Shown here piece by piece: positions 15,179-22,531 of a stretch of 46,586 bases of DNA. This stretch comes from Dehalococcoidia bacterium. GTDB taxonomy: Bacteria > Chloroflexota > Dehalococcoidia > CAUJGQ01. The stretch is from the NCBI GenBank assembly GCA_035310145.1, contig DATGEL010000035.1, positions 1-46,586 on the forward strand, in the 5' to 3' direction. The translations under genes were made by a program, and so were the position numbers. A model generated the notes under the pieces. The model was not told the DNA's origin. It saw only the letters and a program-made list of their open reading frames with translations, and did no database searches. Position 1 is the stretch's first letter. The number at the start of each line of letters is the position of its first letter.

Positions 15179-16114
15179 TTACAGGCGTTTGGCGACCACG
15201 TTGAACAAGGGGCGCCTGGTGAGCCGTCTCAAGATGTGCTGGGCTGTGGTGTCCTCGAGTCTGGCGTGCCAACCAATGAAATGCAACGTGTAGCCCCGCG
15301 ACTCAAAGAAGTGCAGAACCGCAAGTTCACCTGATGTATCAGCGCGTAACGGAGGACCGGCGGCCTCGAAGAGCACGAACGCACCTTCGTTGCGGGTAAG
15401 TGTCTGTATACTGGATTCGAGAACATCCAGTTCGAATCCTTCAACATCCAGCTTAATTCCTGAAATGGCTGGCCAGTTAAGCTCTGCCATCACAGAATCC
15501 ACGCTTCGTGCTGACACAATCTCATACTGGCCGGAGCTTCCGGCGTTCGTGTCGGCGATCGAGTTCCACATTGGCGTGACATCATTGATGTTCAATGCGA
15601 TCTCGCCATCACTTCGAGCTGCCGCCGCATCTACAACCTTCATCCACGGATATCCGTTCAAGTCGGCATTATATCGCAATAATTCGGCCGAGCGCCGGGT
15701 CGGCTCGAAGGCGACTACCGTGCCTGTGGCGCCTACCACCGACGCCGCGACGAGCGAATAGTAGCCAATATGGGCGCCAATATCGAGAAATCCGTCTCCG
15801 GGACGTAGAACGGAACGTATATAGTCGATCTCTCTACATTCATACGTGCCCAACGCCATATGAAACTCACCACCGCGTGCGTTGGCGTCAGGTCGCGTCA
15901 TGGCCAGCTGCACGCCGTGAATGCGATGCGGCGCCGTGGTGTAGGCAGACCGCGCCGCCCAAGGATCGAAGCGATTACCGACCCAGCGCATCGGCAAGCG
16001 CAGTGGGCCGGAGTCGATGAGTGGCGAATCTGCCAGCCGCCATCGGCAGATAATTGCTCGACGCAGTGCGCCACGTTTCTGCATCGCGAGCCAGCGGACG
16101 GCGGCACGTTTCAT
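15179..16114 (-). CDS. FkbM-family methyltransferase
   Basis: The 311-residue protein has the FkbM signature: GDGFLDIGAHIGYYSLVAAS binds SAM (about 104-123), VVAFEPTRRSAELLRYN follows, and IKLDVEGFELDVLE (about 220-233) is the family hallmark. FkbM enzymes O-methylate sugars or natural products, often in surface polysaccharide clusters. About 90 residues before the domain are basic (KRAAVRWLAMQKRGALRRA) and may help membrane or partner binding. Base composition is clearly lower in GC than the neighbours, with AT-ending codons common, which suggests acquisition. No ribosome binding site of note precedes the ATG. No glycosyltransferases are adjacent. Confidence 0.85.
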   Translation of the reverse strand: MKRAAVRWLAMQKRGALRRAIICRWRLADSPLIDSGPLRLPMRWVGNRFDPWAARSAYTTAPHRIHGVQLAMTRPDANARGGEFHMALGTYECREIDYIRSVLRPGDGFLDIGAHIGYYSLVAASVVGATGTVVAFEPTRRSAELLRYNADLNGYPWMKVVDAAAARSDGEIALNINDVTPMWNSIADTNAGSSGQYEIVSARSVDSVMAELNWPAISGIKLDVEGFELDVLESSIQTLTRNEGAFVLFEAAGPPLRADTSGELAVLHFFESRGYTLHFIGWHARLEDTTAQHILRRLTRRPLFNVVAKRL

Positions 16115-16469
16115 GAGGTGATGCCTCGGGGGATGATCGCCCTGGCGCAGTGCGCCTCGTGGCGGCGAATCGCAAAGGTGTCGGGGCCGGGGACTTTCGC
16201 GTACACACCGGCAGGTTACCGCGTGTGTATCTCAGCAGCTCTCGCTGCAACCCGCAACACGGTCAGACGAATACCGTGCCTTGTTGCACACCGCGCAGTA
16301 TGGTCATGGTAGGCGATCAGGATGGGCGCAGAGTTTGCAACAAGTACAGCCGCGGTGGCGGCCGCCTGAGATTGCGTTGTTGGCCGCGTCGTAGCCGGCG
16401 GGCGTCGATCTGATCGGCGGCGACAGATCTGTTCCCCTGCGGAGGTGCTGAGACCTGCCGAGGACCCTA
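16115..16469. other. Intergenic region, nothing recognised
   Basis: These 355 bases carry no convincing gene. Composition is intermediate between the low-GC FkbM gene and the GC-rich block to the right. I saw no terminator with a T-run, no tandem repeat and no element end. It may be remnant sequence from the acquisition of the FkbM gene. Confidence 0.4.
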
Positions 16470-16913
16470 CTATCGCGCCGCGTTCGGGTCGAGGCCGTGC
16501 TCGCGCATCAGCCGTTCGCGCTGGTACTTGCGCACGGCGGCCTTCAGCGTGCTGAGCGAGAGCATGGCGCAGCGCGGCCGCAGCTTCACCGTCTCCTCGC
16601 CCAGGATCTCCTGCATGCCGCTGAAGTCCATCTCGGCCACGTCTTCCAGCGTGAGCGGCCTGCCGTCTTCGTCCATCAGCTCCATGAGGATGCTGGCCGA
16701 GGCCTGGCTGATGGTGCAGCCCTCGCCGGTGAAGTGCACGTCCGTGATCGTCTTGCCGTCGTCGCCGACGCTAAGGTAAATGCGCACGATGTCGCCGCAG
16801 CCGGGGTTGCCGCCCTCGACTTCGGCGTCGGCGGCCGGCATGGCGCCGCGCTTGTGCGGGTGTTCGTAGTGTTCGCGCAGGAACTCGATCCGTTCCTGCC
16901 GGTCCATGTCCAT
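16470..16913 (-). CDS. sufU: SufU-type iron-sulfur cluster assembly / sulfur-relay protein
   Basis: This is a 147-residue protein of the IscU/SufU fold. The three conserved cysteines are present: NPGCGD (about 37-42), GEGCTISQAS (about 63-72) and RPRCAMLSL (about 114-122), with the aspartate of CGD as the further metal ligand. The insertion of about 20 residues before the third cysteine (LTLEDVAEMDFSGMQEILGE) is the SufU type, in which zinc-bound SufU takes sulfur from SufS. It begins MDMDRQERIEFLREHYEHP, also typical. It is downstream of the rhodanese gene on the same strand (121 bases), fitting a sulfur-transfer unit, but sufBCDS are not in the window. Confidence 0.9.
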   Translation of the reverse strand: MDMDRQERIEFLREHYEHPHKRGAMPAADAEVEGGNPGCGDIVRIYLSVGDDGKTITDVHFTGEGCTISQASASILMELMDEDGRPLTLEDVAEMDFSGMQEILGEETVKLRPRCAMLSLSTLKAAVRKYQRERLMREHGLDPNAAR

Positions 16914-17034
16914 GATGCTGTCCTGATCTCGGCCTTGCCCTGGGAAAAACCGGCAGCGGCGGTCGAGAGCATGATGCCACCTCTCGACGGCCGCTGCCTA
17001 CTGCCGGAAGCCCTCCGGCGTGCTCTGGTTCTGC

Positions 17035-17907
17035 CTACTTCTCGATCGGCACGCCGATCACGTTGCCCCACTCGGTCCAGGAGCCGTCGTAGTTGCGCAC
17101 CCGCGGGTAGCCCAGAAGCTCGTGCAGCACGAACCAGGTGTGGCTTGAGCGCTCGCCGATGCGGCAGTAGGCGACGATGTCCTTGTCGCCGCTGATGCCC
17201 TGTCCGCCGTACAGCTCCTTCAGCTCGGCCGCGCTCTTGAAGGTGCCGTCTTCGGCCACGGCGCGGCCCCAGGGGATGTTCCTGGCGCCGGGGATGTGTC
17301 CGCCGCGCAGCGCCCCTTCCTGCGGGTAGTCCGGCATGTGCAGCAGCTCGCCGCTGAACTCGCCGGGCGAGCGCACGTCCACCAGCGGCTTGCCTTCGCC
17401 CGTCTTCTGCCGGCCGCTGTAGCCGATGTGCTTGAGCACGTCGTCGCGGAAGGCGCGGATGGCGGCGTCCTGCTGGCCGGGCGTGTACTGCGTCGCCGGG
17501 TAGCCGGGCGTGTCCTTGGAGAGCTCACGCCCCTCGTCCACCCACTTCTTGCGCCCGCCGTTCATGATCTTCAGGTTCTTGTGGCCGTTGTAGCGGAAGA
17601 ACCAGTAGGCGTAGGCGGCCCACCAGTTGTTCTTGTCGCCGTAGATGATCACCGTGGTGTCGTTGCTGATGCCCAGGCGGCTCATGAGCTGGGCGAACTG
17701 CTGCGGCGCGATGAACTCGCGCATCGTGGCGTCTTGCAAATCGGTGTGCCAGTCGACCTTGACGGCGCCGGGCACGTGGCCCAGGTCGTAGAGCAGCACG
17801 TCTTCGTCGGACTCGACGATGCGGATACCGGGGTCGGCGTGGTGCTGCGCCACCCAGTCGGTGCTGACCAGCACCTCGGGGTGCGCGTAGCCGTTACCAG
17901 AGACCAT
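17035..17907 (-). CDS. Two-domain sulfurtransferase (thiosulfate / 3-mercaptopyruvate type)
   Basis: This 290-residue tandem rhodanese carries an N-terminal inactive domain at about 10-130 ([28 protein letters not shown]) and a C-terminal active domain at about 155-285 ([23 protein letters not shown]). The catalytic loop is CRIGERS (Cys near 250), closer to thiosulfate sulfurtransferase than to the CGSGVT loop of mercaptopyruvate enzymes. It moves sulfane sulfur to thiol acceptors. ATG 17907 has GAGGAG six bases upstream. Lying between a SufU gene and an A-type carrier gene, it may supply or repair sulfur for Fe-S clusters; that is inference from position. Confidence 0.9.
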   Translation of the reverse strand: MVSGNGYAHPEVLVSTDWVAQHHADPGIRIVESDEDVLLYDLGHVPGAVKVDWHTDLQDATMREFIAPQQFAQLMSRLGISNDTTVIIYGDKNNWWAAYAYWFFRYNGHKNLKIMNGGRKKWVDEGRELSKDTPGYPATQYTPGQQDAAIRAFRDDVLKHIGYSGRQKTGEGKPLVDVRSPGEFSGELLHMPDYPQEGALRGGHIPGARNIPWGRAVAEDGTFKSAAELKELYGGQGISGDKDIVAYCRIGERSSHTWFVLHELLGYPRVRNYDGSWTEWGNVIGVPIEK

Positions 17908-18046
17908 GACAGACTCCTCACTCGAAAACTCGCCGCCGGCGCACACCGGCAACCGTTTCTCTACCAAGTATAGCAACAAACTCAAGTATTCACGCGGGCG
18001 AACGAACGCGCAACCCGTTGCGCCCTTTTCTCGGCCGGACGGCGGC

Positions 18047-18424
18047 TCAGCGCCGGCCGCAGCCGCAGCCGCCGCGGCCGCAGGCGCAGCCGCCGGCGCC
18101 GCCCGCGGGGCCGCTGATCACAAAGCCCCGACCCTGCGCGTGCGCGACATAATCCACGGTGACGCCGCTGAGGAAGGGCGCCGAGACCAGGTCGACGATG
18201 AAGCGCACGCCGCCCGCTTCGATTGCCAGGTCGTCGGCTTCTGGTTCGCCGGCGAGGGCAAGCCCGTACTGAAAGCCGTTGCCCCGCCTGGCGGCGAGGA
18301 AGACGCGCAGCGTGGCGTCCGGCCGGCCGCGCTCGTGCAGCACGCGGCGCGCCTGCTCGGCGGCGACGGGCGTCACGGTGAAGAGGGCGGCTGCCAGCGG
18401 AGAGGCCTCGCGCGGGCCGGTCAT
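18047..18424 (-). CDS. A-type (HesB/IscA-like) carrier lacking the first conserved cysteine
   Basis: The 125-residue protein follows the IscA/ErpA pattern: [54 protein letters not shown] and GRGFVISGP. In the family the second block reads GGCSGFQYG with a metal-binding cysteine; here it is RRGNGFQYG, so that ligand is gone. The C-terminus, normally CGCG, is a longer tail [13 protein letters not shown] with four cysteines. It may bind metal through the tail only or have another role. ATG 18424 has AGGAG eight bases upstream. It is the first gene of the SufU-rhodanese group. Confidence 0.8.
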   Translation of the reverse strand: MTGPREASPLAAALFTVTPVAAEQARRVLHERGRPDATLRVFLAARRGNGFQYGLALAGEPEADDLAIEAGGVRFIVDLVSAPFLSGVTVDYVAHAQGRGFVISGPAGGAGGCACGRGGCGCGRR

Positions 18425-18533
18425 GGCGGCGCTCCTGCGGCATGGCTCGCTGGCCCCACCGTACCACGCCACGCCGGCTCACGCTCGGTCGCCTCGCCCA
18501 GCATTCTGCAACAAAATCGCAGCACCAGACCGC

Positions 18534-18563
18534 TTGACTTGGCCTGTTATGCAATAATAATAG
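18534..18563 (+). promoter_or_regulatory. Promoter in a divergent AT-rich patch, flanked by an inverted repeat
   Basis: TTGACT (18534-18539) is followed by an AT-rich run with several -10 options between 18555 and 18563 (TAATAA at 15, AATAAT at 16, TAATAG at 18 bases). TGGCCTGTTAT (18540-18550) and ATAACAGCCA (18575-18584) form an inverted repeat around the -10/start region, a possible operator. The direction is plus, toward the hairpin terminator at 18671. Confidence 0.6.
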
Positions 18564-18567
18564 AGAT

Positions 18568-18710
18568 GCAAGGCAATAACAGCCAGCGGCGAGGCTCAGG
18601 TCCGGCGGCAGGTCCGCCCCCTGGTCGCCGGAGCCGGTGCTCTCCCTGGCCCTGTCTTGCGACGATCGCTGCCCCGGGCCGCCTGGATCGCGGCCCGGGG
18701 CTTCGTCTTT
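18568..18710 (+). ncRNA. Candidate structured small RNA (about 140 nt)
   Basis: The interval lies between a good promoter and a strong intrinsic terminator and has no convincing reading frame. CCGGCG...CGCCGG, with an inner CAGG/CCTG, folds into a stem near 18603-18632. CAGCG and CGCTG bracket that part, and the terminator hairpin closes the 3' end. It does not carry the conserved loop of the bacterial SRP RNA, nor any tmRNA or RNase P feature I know. 6S RNA cannot be excluded, since its sequence is poorly conserved and only a long bulged stem is diagnostic. Confidence 0.45.
18671..18710 (+). terminator. Intrinsic terminator of the candidate small RNA
   Basis: A 12-bp perfect GC stem (18671-18682 with 18690-18701) and a seven-base loop is followed by TTCGTCTTT on the plus strand. 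No plus-strand gene precedes it, which is why a non-coding transcript is proposed. It also lies just past the stop of the convergent gene at 18728, but that strand has no T-run. Confidence 0.75.
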
Positions 18711-18727
18711 GTCCGGCCGGCGCCTGC

Positions 18728-19474
18728 CTAGCTGACGATGTCCGAGCCGATCAGCCAGCGCTCGCCGACGCGGTAGAGGTAGTACTGGTTGTCGTACCAG
18801 GCGTCGGCCGAGTCGTACTCATAGCCGTCGTACGACCAGGTCTGCGCGATCCAGTGCTCGCTGGTGTGTACCCAGGCGTAGTTCGGCCCCACCGACTGTT
18901 CGATCAGCTGGATGCTCTGCAGCCGCAGCACGCGGTAGCTGCCCGTGGCCCGCAACTGGCCGATCTGGCTCAGCAGATCCTGCAGCGCGTCCTGGCCCCA
19001 GTACAACCGCAACTGTGAGGCGTCGAGCGAGCGCATGGCGCGGGCGTAGGCGAGGTTCGCGCGGTTGATCGTGCCGTAAATGTCATTGAAGCAGGGGAAG
19101 TAGCCGCTTACCGGGGGCGGCGCGGGCGCTGCTGCCGCGCCGGGTCCGACCGGCAGCGGCGGGCCGGGCGGCACCGGGCAGATAGGACCGGGCGGCACGA
19201 TGCCCGGAGGGGCAGCGGGCGCCGCGGCCGCCGCGCCCGCGCTCGACGGCGCCGCCGCCGGCTGGGCGGGGGCGGCGCTGCCGCCGCTGCCGCCGGCCGC
19301 CGTGGTGGGAATGCAGGCGACGGTGTCCGGGTCTTCACAGTCGGGGTCGCTCTGGGCCGAGACGTGGCGGCCGGCCGCGCTCAGGCTGGCGAAGGCCAGC
19401 GCCAGCATGAGCAGCACAACGAGGCCGCGCCGGCCGATCCGTGGCCATGAGCTCTGCTGAAGCCGTGTGAACAT
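18728..19474 (-). CDS. Secreted/anchored protein with Pro-Ala linker and C-terminal IMS/ARC6-like domain
   Basis: The 248 residues have an N-terminal signal or anchor (RRGLVVLLMLALAFASLSAAG, in parts GLVVLLMLALAFASL). A linker rich in A, P and G follows (about 55-125) with PPG repeats. The C-terminal domain of about 115 residues runs from FNDIYGTINRANLAYARAM to YYLYRVGERWLIGSDIVS. Its pattern, helices followed by strands with a final WxI, resembles the ARC6/IMS (DUF4101) or NTF2-like fold that binds partners at surfaces. ATG 19474 has GGGAGGAG upstream. It diverges from the sigma factor gene at 19646, so it might belong to that regulon. Family identity is tentative. Confidence 0.65.
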   Translation of the reverse strand: MFTRLQQSSWPRIGRRGLVVLLMLALAFASLSAAGRHVSAQSDPDCEDPDTVACIPTTAAGGSGGSAAPAQPAAAPSSAGAAAAAPAAPPGIVPPGPICPVPPGPPLPVGPGAAAAPAPPPVSGYFPCFNDIYGTINRANLAYARAMRSLDASQLRLYWGQDALQDLLSQIGQLRATGSYRVLRLQSIQLIEQSVGPNYAWVHTSEHWIAQTWSYDGYEYDSADAWYDNQYYLYRVGERWLIGSDIVS

Positions 19475-19645
19475 TGCACTCCTCCCTGCGTCGTTCGTCA
19501 CCCGTTCAGCAGCAGAGGACGCGGCGTTGCACCATTTCTTGCAGCGCGCGAGCGGCCGCGTGGGACGGATGCCGCGGCCGTCTGCGAAGATGTCATGCGA
19601 GCGATGCACGAGGCAGAGAGTGGATCACTGGCCGCCGGAGGCGGG

Positions 19646-20524
19646 ATGACGGCGGATCGCGGGCGCATCTGCCCCGAGCCTGCGCTGGCCGCCCGCTGCC
19701 GCGCGGCAGTGGAGCGGCTGACCGCGCGCTACGGCTGGCGGCTCGACCATGCTGCTGCAGCCGCGCTTGTGGCAGACGCTGCCGAGACGCTGGCGGGCGA
19801 ACCGGGGCAAGCGGAGCGCCTGCTCGAACAGACCTGCTGCCGCCTGCGCTTCGCCCGCCTGCACGCCGTGCTCGCCGCCGGCGGCGCCACAGCCGCGCAG
19901 GCGTTGGACGAGCTCTACAGCGTGCGCTGGTTCGAGGCCGAGACGACGGACGTGCGCTACGGCGGCTACCTCTTCCGCAGCGCGCTGACGGTGCTGCGCC
20001 GCCGGCTGGCCGGCAGCGGCATCGAGCAGACGACGCTGGAGCAGCTTGCCGCCGACGCCGCGGCCCGTGCCCTGACCACGGTGCGCGCCCGCTACGCCGA
20101 CTGCCGCGACGCCGATTCGTTCTGGGGCTGGACGGCGCGCGTGGCCGAACGCGCGGCGATCGACGAGCTGCGTTCCGGCCGCGCCACGGGCGGCAGCTCG
20201 CTGCGCGCCGCCTCGCTGGATGCGCTGGGCGAGGGCCAGCTCGGCGCTGCCGCCGCCGATCACGCCGAGGAGCGGCAAGTGGACGCGATCGCGGTGCGCG
20301 AGGAGCTGCTGCGCAAGTGCCGCCTGGGCAAGCTCAGCCGCGATCAGCGCGAGGCGCTGGTGCGCAGCTTCTGGGGCGGCGAGAAGCCCGCCGAGATCGC
20401 CGCCGCGCTCTCGGCTGAGCGCGCGGCGACGGTGACGGCGGCGCAGGTCTCGCTGTGGAAGCACCGCGGCCTGCAGGTGATGGAGGCCAACCTGCGTGAC
20501 CGCGGCTACGGCGGCGGCGGATGA
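19646..20524 (+). CDS. ECF-like sigma factor with long N-terminal extension
   Basis: The protein has 292 residues. A sigma region 2-like block (about 135-180) includes ARALTTVRARYADCRDADSF, then WGWTARVAERAAIDELRSG, matching the helix that ends in a DELR motif. A region 4-like block (about 225-285) runs LSRDQREALVRSFWGGEKPAEIAAAL, then a gap and VTAAQVSLWKHRGLQVM as recognition helix. About 120 residues precede region 2, unusual for ECF factors; they are helical and may be a second, decayed region 2. ATG 19646 has GGAGG four bases away; ATG 19595 and 19604 are alternatives. The gene for its likely anti-sigma factor follows after 100 bases. Confidence 0.75.
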   Translation: MTADRGRICPEPALAARCRAAVERLTARYGWRLDHAAAAALVADAAETLAGEPGQAERLLEQTCCRLRFARLHAVLAAGGATAAQALDELYSVRWFEAETTDVRYGGYLFRSALTVLRRRLAGSGIEQTTLEQLAADAAARALTTVRARYADCRDADSFWGWTARVAERAAIDELRSGRATGGSSLRAASLDALGEGQLGAAAADHAEERQVDAIAVREELLRKCRLGKLSRDQREALVRSFWGGEKPAEIAAALSAERAATVTAAQVSLWKHRGLQVMEANLRDRGYGGGG

Positions 20525-20624
20525 TGTCCGGGTTCGTCCTGCAAGAAACCCGCGTCGCGCCTCGTCCTCTTGCCCGTAGGATGACGCCTCGGCAGCGGGT
20601 CGTGGCGCCTGGAAGCCGGCGGCG

Positions 20625-21296
20625 ATGGCGATGAACCCGCGAGACGAGCGGTGCGATGCGGTGCTGGCGGCGCTGGCCCGCGGCGGCGCCGAGACGGACT
20701 GGCAGCAGATCGATCGGCACCTCACGACCTGCGCCGCCTGCGCCGCCGGCCTGGCGCGCTTCACGGACGCGGTCGCCGAGCAGTTTGCCGCCAGCGACCT
20801 GCTCGCGGCGCTCATCGCCTTTCCCGACGCCGCCGCGCGCGAAACGCGCCGGCGGCGGCTCTGGCCGCGGGTCGCCGGGGCGGCCGCCGCCGCCGTGGCC
20901 GCGGTGGCGCTGCTGGGCGGCGTGTTTGTGCTGCGCTCGGGCCGTGGCGGCACGGGCGGCTCCTCGGCCGTGGCGGAACGGCTGCCGCAGTACGTCTCGA
21001 AGTTGTATGTGCTGCCGCAGCGCGCGAACGCTACCTACTACAACGGCGACCGCGTGCAGGTCTGCCTGAACGTCAACCAGCCCAGCCACGTGCTGCTGGA
21101 GGTGCTCGAAGGGCACACGACGACGACGCTGCTCGACACCGACGCCGACGCCTCCACGTCCGACCGGTGCTTCCCCTACACCGTCACGGCGCTGCGCGGC
21201 CGCGCCACGCTGCGGCTGGAGGCGTTCTACGGCCCCACGCGCATCGCCCGCGAAGAGGTGACACTGCTGCCCGCGCCGCCCACGCCGGCGCCGTAG
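20625..21296 (+). CDS. Membrane anti-sigma factor with zinc-finger (ZAS) motif
   Basis: The 223-residue protein has an N-terminal HLTTCAAC motif (H-x3-C-x2-C, about 30-37), the zinc-binding anti-sigma signature. One membrane segment follows at about 83-103 (VAGAAAAAVAAVALLGGVFVL). The outer domain (about 115-215) is beta-rich, starting YVSKLYVLPQRANATYYNG and including GDRVQVCLNVNQPSHVLLEV. It resembles DUF4384-type domains that sit beneath serine/threonine kinases or peptidases. It should hold the sigma factor of 19646 at the membrane until a signal arrives. ATG 20625 or 20631 could start it; a weak GGAAG lies upstream. Confidence 0.8.
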   Translation: MAMNPRDERCDAVLAALARGGAETDWQQIDRHLTTCAACAAGLARFTDAVAEQFAASDLLAALIAFPDAAARETRRRRLWPRVAGAAAAAVAAVALLGGVFVLRSGRGGTGGSSAVAERLPQYVSKLYVLPQRANATYYNGDRVQVCLNVNQPSHVLLEVLEGHTTTTLLDTDADASTSDRCFPYTVTALRGRATLRLEAFYGPTRIAREEVTLLPAPPTPAP

Positions 21297-21384
21297 ACGC
21301 CGCCCTTCCCGGATCTCGCCGGCGCGGCCTCCGCAGTGGCCGGACCGGCCGGGCGGACGCCTGCGGCAGTCGCACCAAACGCGT

Positions 21385-22392
21385 TCAGGTCCGCGCGACC
21401 GGCGCCAGCGCGGTGATGCTGTGCCGCACGCTGCCCAGCGGGTCGTCGGCGTTGTCCGGCAGGCAGAGCAGGACGACGTTGTCGACGCCCAGCTCGCGGA
21501 ACGCCTGCAGGCGGGCGGCGCAGTCGGCGGGCGGGCCGACGACGGTGTGATCGTACAAGAACTCCGGCGTGAGCGCGGCCAGCGCCTCCGCACGCTGTCC
21601 CGCCGCCCACAGCGCATTGACGCGGTCGCAGAGGGCGCCGTAGCCGTCGGCGCTGAAGACGCGCCGGTAGACGGGCGCCAGCGCGTACTGGATCAGCTCG
21701 CGCTCGTAGCGTTCGCGCAGGAAGGCGGAGTCCGGCGTTTCGGTGACCGTCGTGCGGATGAAGGCGGCGATCGTGACCGCTGCCGGATCGCGCCCGGCCT
21801 CAGCGACACTTTTGCGCACCCGCTCAATGGCGCGCCCGGCGTAGCTCAGCGTAGGGAAATTCAAAATCACGCCGTCGGCGATCGCGCCGGCCAGCGCCAG
21901 CATGCCGTCGTTGAGGGCGCCGAAGTAGATCGGCGGCACACCGGCCGCGGGCACAACAAGCTGGGCGCCGTTGAGCGCGTAGGGGCCATCGCTCTTGATG
22001 CGCTCACCGCCGAGCAGGCGCCGCACCAGTTCCGTGTAGGCCCGCATGTGGCCCAGCGGCGTGCTCCAGGGCAACCCGTGCCAGCGCTCGACGATCACCG
22101 GCGTGCTGGTGCCGAGGCCGAGCAGCAGGCGGCCGCCGGAGAACTCGTTCACGGCGTTGGCGGACATCGCCATCAGCAGCGGGCTGCGCAGGTAGACGCC
22201 GGCGATGCCCGTGCCGAGCTGCATGCGGCTGGTGCTCGCCGCCATCGCCGTGAGCAGCGAGACGACGTCGTAGCCCGCCGTCTCCGCCACCCAGGCGCTC
22301 TCGTAGCCGAGCCGCTCGCCCTCGGCGGCCAGCGCCGCGATCTCGCGCACTGTGCCGACGGTGGCGACGAAGCCGCTGCGTGGCGCCTGCAT
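21385..22392 (-). CDS. LLM-class (luciferase-like) F420- or flavin-dependent oxidoreductase
   Basis: This 335-residue TIM-barrel protein of the bacterial luciferase superfamily carries EGERLGYESAWVAET near the N-terminus, QLGTGIAGVYLRSP (strand 3 with the cofactor-binding loop), LLLGLGTSTP, then PIYFGALNDGMLALAG and ADGVILNFP, all typical of the F420-dependent branch. It would oxidise or reduce a small organic substrate, as in the mer/Fgd-like groups. F420 genes are not in the window, so FMN cannot be excluded. It starts at ATG 22392, only five bases from a period-7 repeat array, with a weak GGGAG-like site absent on this strand. Confidence 0.85.
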   Translation of the reverse strand: MQAPRSGFVATVGTVREIAALAAEGERLGYESAWVAETAGYDVVSLLTAMAASTSRMQLGTGIAGVYLRSPLLMAMSANAVNEFSGGRLLLGLGTSTPVIVERWHGLPWSTPLGHMRAYTELVRRLLGGERIKSDGPYALNGAQLVVPAAGVPPIYFGALNDGMLALAGAIADGVILNFPTLSYAGRAIERVRKSVAEAGRDPAAVTIAAFIRTTVTETPDSAFLRERYERELIQYALAPVYRRVFSADGYGALCDRVNALWAAGQRAEALAALTPEFLYDHTVVGPPADCAARLQAFRELGVDNVVLLCLPDNADDPLGSVRHSITALAPVART

Positions 22393-22397
22393 GGGAG

Positions 22398-22425
22398 TTA
22401 GGTTACAGGTTACTGGTGACAGGTT
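22398..22425 (-). repeat. Period-7 tandem array before the LLM oxidoreductase start
   Basis: Read on the minus strand toward the start codon, four 7-base units follow each other: AACCTGT, CACCAGT, AACCTGT, AACCTAA, then CTCCC and the ATG. The units match the CACCTGT array at 22481-22515 on the other strand, so the two arrays form an inverted pair around a 55-base spacer. Confidence 0.8.
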
Positions 22426-22480
22426 ACAGTAGGGGCGGGAGCGGGTTCCGGCGCGCGGGAGCAGCTGACACTTTCCCTGT

Positions 22481-22515
22481 CACCTGTCACCTGTCACCTG
22501 TCACCTGTCACCTGT
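22481..22515 (+). repeat. Period-7 tandem array (CACCTGT x5) before the membrane gene
   Basis: Five exact head-to-tail copies of CACCTGT, preceded by a partial CCCTGT, end 16 bases before the ATG of the gene at 22532, just before its weak ribosome binding region. This is one of several start-proximal arrays of the same period in the window. Confidence 0.95.
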
Positions 22516-22531
22516 CGACGGGGGAGTGACG

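Noticed and set aside
16150-16413. Possible 87-residue gene in the gap before the FkbM gene
   Set aside because: There is no ribosome binding site, the residue composition is unusual, and no hydrophobic or domain pattern is seen.
18568-18710. Bacterial SRP (4.5S) RNA
   Set aside because: CAGGTCCGG is present but the conserved GGAAGGAAGCAG loop is missing, so it is kept as an unassigned RNA.
22481-22515. CRISPR array
   Set aside because: The units are 7 bases with no spacers; the other tandem repeats (9 and 10 bases) are likewise too short and lack spacers.
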